This document shows positions 48,786 to 56,400 of a stretch of 64,000 nt of DNA, one piece after another. Position 1 is the first letter of the stretch; each line of letters begins with the position of its first letter. Location: assembly GCA_022768285.1 (NCBI GenBank), contig JALEMJ010000001.1:62001-126000 (forward strand). The letters run 5' to 3'. Below the pieces are notes generated by a model. That model made no database searches. It was not told the origin of the DNA and worked only from the letters and a program-made list of their open reading frames with translations. Position numbers and translations under genes: made by a program. This DNA comes from Aerococcus sp. GTDB lineage: Bacteria; Bacillota; Bacilli; Lactobacillales; Aerococcaceae.

Positions 48786-49268
48786 ATGCAAATCGTAGAA
48801 GTCACTGAAGTCTGGCAGTTAGCACTCTGTTTCGAAGTACGTCAGCAGACCGAATTTATGGGCCATTCCCCATCCATGCATGAAGAATTTGATGAAAAAT
48901 TAGAAGATATTAACGATAAATATATCTACATTATTGCCTATGACGATGAGAAAGCGCTCGGTACGGCGCGGCTGAGCAAAGAGGACGATCTTGACGATGA
49001 TTCGTACTTCTTGAGCCGCGTGTCGATTGTCGACGATCAACAGGGGAGCGGTATCGGCCAAGCGATCATTAAATATGCTGAGAAAGTTGCGCTCGACCAC
49101 GGTCGTCATCGCATTGTCCTGCATGCGGTGAAGGATGCTGTTGAATTCTATGAAAAGACGGGGTACGAAGGTCACGGTGATTATTTCGTCGATGTGACCG
49201 TGCCGGTACTCACGATGGACAAGCAGCTCAATCACGACGACCATTGGGAACAATTAAATCATGATTAA
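48786..49268 (+). CDS. GNAT-family N-acetyltransferase
   Basis: A 160-residue protein with GNAT hallmarks: SRVSIVDDQQGSGIGQAIIKYAE (acetyl-CoA loop QGSGIG near 84) and HAVKDAVEFYEKTGYE near the C-terminus. It resembles the ElaA-like group. GAGGAG lies shortly before the ATG at 48786, which I prefer over an in-frame start 36 codons upstream that would add an untypical stretch. Substrate unknown. Confidence 0.85.
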   Translation: MQIVEVTEVWQLALCFEVRQQTEFMGHSPSMHEEFDEKLEDINDKYIYIIAYDDEKALGTARLSKEDDLDDDSYFLSRVSIVDDQQGSGIGQAIIKYAEKVALDHGRHRIVLHAVKDAVEFYEKTGYEGHGDYFVDVTVPVLTMDKQLNHDDHWEQLNHD

Positions 49269-49281
49269 TTACCAGTGAGGC

Positions 49282-49309
49282 TTGCAAATCAGCTAAAAAT
49301 AATTACAAT
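49282..49309 (+). promoter_or_regulatory. Promoter of the codB-codA leader
   Basis: TTGCAA at 49282-49287, a 16-base spacer and TACAAT at 49304-49309. Predicted transcription starts at about 49316, at the edge of a structured leader. Confidence 0.65.
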
Positions 49310-49315
49310 AATTGA

Positions 49316-49440
49316 AGGCGATCTTTAAATGTCATCCCGTGAGATGACGAAGATGGCGCACCTAACGACGGTATGATGTACTTCAAACCTGTCAATCAGT
49401 GGTCATCAATATGTGCGATGATCGCCGATTGGGAGGTTTT
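49316..49440 (+). promoter_or_regulatory. Candidate structured leader RNA (riboswitch-like) of codB-codA
   Basis: Read by eye: closing stem P1 GGCGATC/GATCGCC (49317-49323 with 49420-49426); hairpin P2 GTCATC/GATGAC (49331-49336 with 49343-49348); stem P3 CGCAC/GTGCG (49357-49361 with 49413-49417); an inner stem GACGGT with ACC-T-GTC; and a possible pseudoknot TGATG/CATCA. AAACCT (49385-49390) can pair with AGGTTT (49434-49439), covering the ribosome site of codB. No known class recognised. Confidence 0.6.
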
Positions 49441-49445
49441 TTATT

Positions 49446-50636
49446 TTGGAAGAAGTTCGTACGGATAGACAGGCGATGACGGAATCCAACGCGAAGGGGT
49501 TCCTAGTCACGCTTTCGGTCATGGTCGGTTTCACCTATTTCTCACCGTCTATGACAGCTGGCGGGACGCTCGGTCTCGGATTGACGTTTCCGAAGTTTTT
49601 GATGGCAATCATGCTGGGAAATTTGTTTCTCGCCGTGTACACAGGCGTACTCGCCCATATCGGACAGAAAACAGGCGAGACGCTCGATGAATTAGCGCAG
49701 CATGCATTCGGTAAAAAGGGCGCACTACTGGCTTCAGTATTGATCGGTTTCACGCAGCTCGGCTGGTTCGGGGTCGGCGTCGCAATGTTCGCGCGCCCCG
49801 TTTCTGAATTGTTTCATATCAATAGCTATTTACTGGTTCTGATTGTCGGTAGCTTGATGACAGTGACTGCCGTCTATGGCATCAAAGCACTATCTTTCTT
49901 CGGAACAGTAGCTGTTCCATTGATCACCATTCTCGGTTTCTACTCCATGTATTTGTCGATCAATGAAGCTGGGAGCATCAGTGCAGTGATGAATAGCACC
50001 TCGACCAGTACATTAACGCTAACGAGTGCGCTGAGTATCGTGATTGGTAGTTTTATCAGTGGGGGAACAGCGACACCGAATTTTACCCGCTTCGCAAGGA
50101 CGAATAAAATTGCGGTATGGTCGACCGTCATCGCATTCTTCTTAGGCAACACACTGATGTTTATGTTCGGCGCAGTCGGTGCGAGTGTCTTCGGCAAACC
50201 GGATATCTTTGACGTATTGATCCTCCAGGGATTAGCGATTCCAGCTGTGTTGTCGCTTGGTCTCAACATCTGGAGTACCAACAACAACGCACTATATACG
50301 TCCGGTCTCTCACTCGCGAACGTGACGCATGCGACACGAACGGCAATGACAATCGCCTCAGGTACGATCGGGACGCTACTGGCCATTTATTTGAACAATC
50401 ATTTTGTCGGCTACTTGAACATCTTGAGTGCGATGATTCCCCCAGTTGGTGGGGTGATTGTGATGCACTATTTGAAGCATCGGAAGCAAGGCGTGCAGAC
50501 GGCGATTACCGCGTGGAATGTTCGGGCAGTGATCGCAGCTGTTGCTGGCATTGTGGTCGGTCTCGTTGTACCAGCCGGTGTACCGTCCGTGAACGCATTA
50601 TTAGTAAGTATGATTATCGAAGGTTTGTGGGACTAG
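49446..50636 (+). CDS. codB: Cytosine permease (NCS1 family, CodB-like)
   Basis: A 396-residue membrane protein with about 12 helices, of the nucleobase-cation-symport-1 family, which imports cytosine with protons or sodium. The start is TTG at 49446, with GGGAGG 9 bases upstream. It is followed by codA after 13 bases, so the pair imports and deaminates cytosine to uracil. The folded leader in front suggests control of translation. Confidence 0.88.
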   Translation: MEEVRTDRQAMTESNAKGFLVTLSVMVGFTYFSPSMTAGGTLGLGLTFPKFLMAIMLGNLFLAVYTGVLAHIGQKTGETLDELAQHAFGKKGALLASVLIGFTQLGWFGVGVAMFARPVSELFHINSYLLVLIVGSLMTVTAVYGIKALSFFGTVAVPLITILGFYSMYLSINEAGSISAVMNSTSTSTLTLTSALSIVIGSFISGGTATPNFTRFARTNKIAVWSTVIAFFLGNTLMFMFGAVGASVFGKPDIFDVLILQGLAIPAVLSLGLNIWSTNNNALYTSGLSLANVTHATRTAMTIASGTIGTLLAIYLNNHFVGYLNILSAMIPPVGGVIVMHYLKHRKQGVQTAITAWNVRAVIAAVAGIVVGLVVPAGVPSVNALLVSMIIEGLWD

Positions 50637-50649
50637 AAAGGGAATAGCT

Positions 50650-51882
50650 ATGTTAATTAAAAATGCTCATATTGAAAACAATGAAACCCCGCAGGATATC
50701 TTAATTAAAGATGGTAAGATTGAGAAAATTGCAGCGAACATCGATGTGCAGGATGATGAAGTGATCGATGCGACGGACAAGTTAGTGCTACCACCGTTTA
50801 TCGATCCGCACGTGCATTTGGATACGACGCAGACAGCCGGTGATCCGAAGTGGAATGAATCGGGAACGTTGTTTGAAGGTATCGAAACCTGGGCCCTACG
50901 CAAGGAAAAATTGACGAAGCAGGACGTCAAGGAGCGGGCACTCAAAACGATTAAGAAACAAGTATCAAATGGGATTCAGTTTATCCGCTCGCACGTCGAC
51001 TCTACCGACCCGAAATTGACAGCGATGGAAGCGATGCTTGAACTGCGTGAAGAATTGAAGGATACGATTGAATTACAGATTGTTGCTTTCCCGCAAGAGG
51101 GGATTTTGAGTTATCCGAACGGCAAGGAATTGCTGGAGGAGTCACTGAAGATGGGCGCTGATGCGGTCGGAGCTATTCCGCATTATGAATTTAACCGGGA
51201 ATACAGCGTGCAGTCATTGCATGAAGCGGTTGATTTAGCCGTGAAATACGATCGTTTAATCGATGTGCACTGTGATGAAATTGACGATGGGCAGTCGCGC
51301 GGTTTAGAGACATTAGCAACGCTAGCCTATGAAACTGGGTTAAAAGATCGGGTCACGGCTTCCCACACGACGGCGATGCACAGCTATAATGACGCGTATG
51401 TGATGAAATTGATGCGCTTATTGAAGCTCGCGGATATCAACTTCATCGCGAATCCGTTAGTGAATACGCATCTGCAAGGTCGCATTGACAACTATCCGAA
51501 GCGTCGCGGAATGACGCGCGTTCAACCGCTACTGGCGAATGGCAATAATGTCGCATTCGGTCACGACGATATCCGCGATCCGTGGTACCCGCTCGGCAAT
51601 GGTAATATGCTGGAAGTCGTTCACATGGGCTTACATATCGATCAGATGATGGGATACACTGATATTCAGAACAGCTACCAGTTTGTGACGACCAATGCAG
51701 CGAAAGCATTACACATTACCGATCACTACGGTATCGAAGAGGGCAAACCGGCTAACTTGATTATTTTTAACCAGAAGGATTTCTACAACGTATTGAACGA
51801 ACGCAGCGAAGTGCTATATTCGATCCACAATGGACGGATTCTTTCGGAAACAACACCTAAGCAGGTCACACTACATTTCTAA
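50650..51882 (+). CDS. codA: Cytosine deaminase (amidohydrolase family)
   Basis: A 410-residue metal-dependent hydrolase that converts cytosine to uracil and ammonia. Motifs: PHVHLDTTQTAG (metal HxH), HCDEIDDGQ near 215, ASHTTAMHSY near 240 and GHDDIRDPWYPLGNGNML near 305. The last is typical of CodA. It is the second gene of the codB-codA operon. Related substrates, such as creatinine or isoguanine, are possible. Confidence 0.92.
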   Translation: MLIKNAHIENNETPQDILIKDGKIEKIAANIDVQDDEVIDATDKLVLPPFIDPHVHLDTTQTAGDPKWNESGTLFEGIETWALRKEKLTKQDVKERALKTIKKQVSNGIQFIRSHVDSTDPKLTAMEAMLELREELKDTIELQIVAFPQEGILSYPNGKELLEESLKMGADAVGAIPHYEFNREYSVQSLHEAVDLAVKYDRLIDVHCDEIDDGQSRGLETLATLAYETGLKDRVTASHTTAMHSYNDAYVMKLMRLLKLADINFIANPLVNTHLQGRIDNYPKRRGMTRVQPLLANGNNVAFGHDDIRDPWYPLGNGNMLEVVHMGLHIDQMMGYTDIQNSYQFVTTNAAKALHITDHYGIEEGKPANLIIFNQKDFYNVLNERSEVLYSIHNGRILSETTPKQVTLHF

Positions 51883-51903
51883 TCTGATTATGAATGCAAA
51901 AAT

Positions 51904-51939
51904 AAATCTCCGCGCATGATGATGTGCGGAGATTTTTTA
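51904..51939. terminator. Terminator between codA and the cyclase gene
   Basis: A 10-bp stem (AAATCTCCGC with a GCGGAGATTT partner, 51904-51934) followed by T-rich sequence; works for both strands. Confidence 0.8.
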
Positions 51940-51966
51940 TTTGATGCAATAAGGCGCTCTTTTAAT

Positions 51967-52665
51967 CTAGGCAATGGCGTAAACACGTGCGGAGTAGCCG
52001 TGCTGGGAATTAATGTTTACTGGACTAACGAAGATAATGCCACCCGTTGTCGGTAATTGTTTCAGATTGTTCAAAACTTCCACCTGGTAATTGTTCTGTG
52101 TGAGCCAGTAATTCTCAGCCACTGCACTGCCATTTTCGGCCAGTTGCTTACCACTGTCAGTATGCAGGGTTTCGTGACCGATCGCTGTAATGTGTCGCTC
52201 TTCGTGAAGGAATGCGAGGGCATCTTTTGACCATCCCGGCGTGTGTGAAACCTCTGCATTGTCTTTATTCAAGAATGCTTTTTTGCCACCGGCGCGTTTC
52301 GACCAATTGGAGGCGAAGGCAACGAATGAATCGGCAGGAATGCGTCCATTTTTATCCTCATACGCGGTGATGACATCGGGCGTCAATTCAAAGTCGCAAT
52401 TATCAGCGACCGCATTCTCTAGATGTAACACGTAGAGCGGGAGGATGAATTGGTTGAGGTCGAGACCGGAAAATGCATCATCATTCGGATTATAGCGGAT
52501 CGGTGCATCGACATGCGTGCTGTAGCGAACACCATCGTAATCATCGTTTGCGTGCGCACCGAACACTTGGCTCGTATGCGGCACGGTGTGGGTGAGATCG
52601 TAATGTTTACCTTTTAAAATCACGCGCTGTAAATGGGATTGTTGCAAGTTTGAAATGGTCTGCAT
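51967..52665 (-). CDS. Cyclase-family metal-dependent hydrolase (kynurenine formamidase-like fold)
   Basis: A 232-residue protein of the putative cyclase family (PF04199), which includes bacterial kynurenine formamidase. The metal motif is YSTHVDAPIRY near residue 50 (normally HxGTHxDxPxH, here partly altered), a second His is in GHETLHTD near 165, and FVSPVNINSQHG is at the end. I start at 52665, 8 bases after GGAGGT. It stands alone behind a T-box leader, so expression answers to an amino acid. The true substrate is unknown; no other tryptophan-degradation genes are present. Confidence 0.8.
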   Translation of the reverse strand: MQTISNLQQSHLQRVILKGKHYDLTHTVPHTSQVFGAHANDDYDGVRYSTHVDAPIRYNPNDDAFSGLDLNQFILPLYVLHLENAVADNCDFELTPDVITAYEDKNGRIPADSFVAFASNWSKRAGGKKAFLNKDNAEVSHTPGWSKDALAFLHEERHITAIGHETLHTDSGKQLAENGSAVAENYWLTQNNYQVEVLNNLKQLPTTGGIIFVSPVNINSQHGYSARVYAIA

Positions 52666-52687
52666 AGTTAAAACCTCCAATTGATCA

Positions 52688-52976
52688 AATAAAAAAGCGC
52701 CGCCCCTCGCTTTCGCAAAGGGACGACGCTTATCGTGTTACCACCCTGGATTCGTCACTGTTTCACAACAGCAACCTCAACAGTACCACTACACATAATA
52801 TGTAGTGAAACCTGGCGAGTTAACGGTCGCAATCCGTCGATACAGCGTGAACCGTATCGAATGTTCAGAGCTCATCTTCATTACACGTGCGCTTATCCGT
52901 TCTAACCATCGGGACTCGCTGTAAAGCTAACGTGTGACTACTCTTCTCTGCTTTGTTTAGCTATTTTCTAACGTTT
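52688..52976 (-). promoter_or_regulatory. T-box leader of the cyclase-family gene (probable AUG specifier)
   Basis: On the minus strand the T-box core GGGTGGTAACACG lies at 52733-52745, and a terminator hairpin with six T is at 52688-52732. Stem I has ACACG/CGTGT and the 3' loop AATGAAG-ATG-A before GCTCT; the best specifier is ATG (52873-52875), with GAT or TGA as weaker options. TGG (Trp) is not seen. The core's TGGT suits a discriminator A, as in tRNA-Met. Confidence 0.85.
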
Positions 52977-52981
52977 TATTT

Positions 52982-53010
52982 ATAATAGGCGCGTTTGTTT
53001 GAATTGTCAA
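52982..53010 (-). promoter_or_regulatory. Promoter of the T-box/cyclase unit
   Basis: On the minus strand: TTGACA at 53005-53010, a 17-base spacer and TATTAT at 52982-52987. Confidence 0.85.
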
Positions 53011-53028
53011 GCATTTAAAATTTGCCAT

Positions 53029-53059
53029 CAAAAAAGCTTGGCTACTCAAAGCCAAGCCT
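53029..53059 (-). terminator. Terminator after 6S RNA
   Basis: A 9-bp perfect stem (53035-53043 with 53050-53058), loop of 6, and six T on the minus strand, about 20 bases after the 3' end of the 6S RNA. Confidence 0.85.
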
Positions 53060-53077
53060 AAAAAATAAAAGTTATTT

Positions 53078-53270
53078 TTGTGTACCTCTCCAGAATGTGC
53101 CGTGGGAGATCAATTGTCTGAACCCGCGATTTAGCAGGTGGGTTCCAGTATCCGACTTTGACTGTCCACAAGTATGTGGCGTAGTCGCCATCGAAATTCG
53201 CAGATCCCGTTAATAAAATTGTTCGGTCAGCACATTAAAAAGCCACGAACACCTCAGATCAGTACACCCA
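53078..53270 (-). ncRNA. ssrS: 6S RNA
   Basis: A transcript of about 190 bases that mimics an open promoter and binds the sigma-A RNA polymerase. Closing stem GTGTAC/GTACAC (53262-53267 with 53080-53085); the 5' strand CTGAGGTGTTCGTGGC and the 3' strand CACGGCACATTCTGGAG match the paired ends of known 6S RNAs (compare E. coli CUGAGAUGUUCGC and GCGGCAUCUCGGAG). A long inner region with a central bubble lies between. Promoter TTGACC-17-TAAATT precedes it on the minus strand near 53276-53304. A covariance search was not run. Confidence 0.85.
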
Positions 53271-53404
53271 TAATTTACCTAAAAATTGCGCACGGGTCAA
53301 CTCTTAATGATTGCGTCTGATACATAAGACTTTCAATGACATAGCAACTGCATGTAAGCAATGATAATTTCTTGTTAAGGTTTTCATTTTGATAACCGTT
53401 GTGA

Positions 53405-53433
53405 TATAATATATTAAATGAAACGTTTTCATT
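53405..53433 (+). promoter_or_regulatory. Promoter -10 and CcpA-type cre site of the GH31 surface protein
   Basis: TATAAT at 53405-53410. At 53417-53433 lies a near-palindrome; its minus strand, TGAAAACGTTTCAT, matches 13 of 14 positions of the cre consensus TGWAARCGYTWNCW. It overlaps the predicted start of transcription, so CcpA would repress the gene when preferred sugars are present. Confidence 0.65.
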
Positions 53434-53470
53434 TAGTTGTTTATTGTGTTTTAGTTTTTGAAGGGATGAC

Positions 53471-56400
53471 ATGGTAAGTAAACGTAATCGCCAGCTGATA
53501 GCTCAAAAGGCGCTCAACAAGCGTCAGACATTTGGCTTGCGTAAGTTTTCGTTCGGTGTAGCTTCGGTTGCGCTCAGCTCGTTCTTGATTACTGGTGTCG
53601 CACCATCCGTTTCAGCAGCTGAAGAAACTGCTGGAGCGACCAGTGAACTTGTACCGGAATCTTCTGAAGATGCCGAACTGGAAGCAACAGGGGAATCAAA
53701 CGGTCAAGAATCAGAACCCGAAGTAGAAGGTACGGAACCATCCGAGGAAGAACAACCAGTGACTGAAAAAGAACCTGAAGCAGAAGGGGAGACCAGCAAG
53801 GTAGTGCCGCGTGCTGTGGAAGAAGAGAAAGAAACGCCTAAAGATCAGGATAAGGAAGCCAGTGGCAAAGAGGAACAACAAGTAGATCCAAATCGCCTCG
53901 GTGGTATCCAAAAGGTACAGCAGGTTGCTGATAATCAGTTCGAGATTGAATACACCACGGGTCAGAAAGCCCACATGGACTTCTACGACGACAATATCGT
54001 TCGCTACTACATTGATCCGACTGGAAAATTCCAAGATGTCCCGACCCCACGTGATCCAGAACGTCCGGCGCATATTGCAGCCGCACCGTTGGAGAAATAC
54101 GACACGATTAAGGTTGAACTCGCTGAAACTGAACAGAATGTCCAGATGGCAACTGATGCCATTGCGGTTGAATTGGATAAGAAGAAGGGTACGCTTAAAT
54201 TAATCAACAAGGAAACTGGCGAGGTTGTTCTCGAAGAAGTTGAACCGATGTACATCGGACAAGGCAACAACGTACACACGACGCAGTACCTCAAATCGAA
54301 CGCGGATAGCCAGTATTTCGGTGGTGGGACGCAGAACGGTCGTTTCACTCACAAAGGTCAGTCTATCAACATTAAGAATGAAAACAACTGGACAGACGGT
54401 GGGGTTGCCTCACCAAACCCATTCTACTGGAGTACAGATGGCTACGGCGTCTTGCGCAACACCTTCTCGGAAGGTAAGTACGACTTTGAAAAGACGGCTA
54501 GTGACGAAGTTCAGACGACACACAACGAAAGACGCTTCGATGCGTTCTACTTCGTTGGTGACAAGCCGGCCGACATCATCAAATCTTACTACGAAATCAC
54601 AGGGGCACCAGTTGTTTTACCGGAATTCGCTCACTATGAAGGCCATTTGAATGCTTACAACCGTGACTATTGGGTACCTGTTGCACAGGGAACGAGCGGT
54701 GCCGTTTACTTTGAAGAAAAAGGTGGCTGGTATAAAGAATATCAACCGGATGCCTTTAATAAACTTTCGGAGGAACAGAAGAAAGGCGCCTTTCGTGAAA
54801 CTTTAAACGGTGAGCCGGAGGATGGAAACTTCCCATTCACTGCACGCGCTGTGGTTCTTCGATACAAAGAACATGACATGCCACTCGGTTGGATTTTAGT
54901 TAACGATGGTTACGGTGCTGGTTATGGTCAGACAGGCTCACTTGAAGGTAATATTCAGAACTTGGCTGAGTTTAGTAAATGGGCTCAACAGTATGGTGTG
55001 CAGACGGGTCTTTGGACACAATCTGATTTGAAACCTATTGAAGGTATTGATCCACTGTTGCAGCGCGATCTAATTGCTGAAGTTCGTGACGCGCTTGTGC
55101 GTGTACTGAAGACAGACGTCGCATGGGTCGGTAACGGTTACTCATTCGGATTGAACGGAACCGAAGACGCCAAAGAAATTATGGCGCAATACGGTGACGA
55201 TGCGCGTCCATTCATCATTACTTTAGATGGTTGGGGCGGTACGCAACGCAATGGTGGTATCTGGACAGGTGACCAATACGGCGGTAATTGGGAATACATT
55301 CGTTTCCATATTCCAACGTATATTGGTACAGGCCTTTCTGGTCAACCAAACATGGGCTCGGACATGGATGGGATTTTCAGTGGTGCTAATCCAATTGTAA
55401 ATACTCGGGACTACCAGTGGAAAGCTTTCACGACCTTGCAGCTCAACATGGACGGTTGGGGTTACAACCCTAAGAACCCATTCGCGTTCGATCAATCGAC
55501 AACCGATTTGAACCGTTCATACTTGAAACTGAAATCCATGCTGGTACCATTCGCTTACAGTCTATCCCACGAAGCGTTGGATGGTATGCCACCAATTCGT
55601 GCGATGTTCCTAGACTTCCCCGATGAAGCCATCAACTACACGAAAGATGTTCAGTACCAGTACATGTATGGTGACAGCTTACTTGTCGCACCAATCTATG
55701 AAGCAACTGACAAGAGCGATGCGAAAGGGAACGACGTCCGTAACGGTATTGTCCTACCAGCAGGCGAAAAATGGATTGACATCTACACAGGTGACGTGTA
55801 CGAAGGCGGGCAAGTACTGAATAACTATGATGCGCCGATCTGGAAATTACCAGTATTTGTCCGTCAAGGGGCTATCATTCCGTTGAATAACCCGAACAAT
55901 AATGTGACGGAAATCGACCGCACGACACGTACCGTTGAATTTTACCCTGGAAAAGATGCTTCATTTACTTTGGTTGAAGATGATGGGGTAACGAACGCCT
56001 ACAAAGACGGCGCCGTAGCAATGACTGAAATTACTTCGACGACGTCAGAAGACGGGACGGTAACCTTAACGATCGGCAAGACTGATAGCCACTACGATGG
56101 TTACGATGATGTCAAGAACAAGAAAGCACAGTTCAATGTCAATATGACGTCCGAACCATCCAGTGTCAAACTGTTGGTTGGCGGCAAAGAAGTTGAATTG
56201 AAACGCGTGGATAGTCGTGAAGCCTATGAAGAAGCCATTAAGAATGGTGAAAGTGTCTACTTCTATGAAGCAGAACCTAACTTGAACCAATTCAGTACGG
56301 AAGGCAGCGACTTCTATGGTAAAGACCTTATCAAGAACCCAGTATTGCACGTGATGACGACGGCGTTTGATACGACAACGGCTGATGCGCAGTTGATCAT

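Noticed and set aside
52688..52976. Tryptophan T-box for a kynurenine formamidase
   Set aside because: The specifier loop contains no TGG, and the variable base of the T-box core fits a discriminator A rather than the G of tRNA-Trp. Treated as probable AUG instead.
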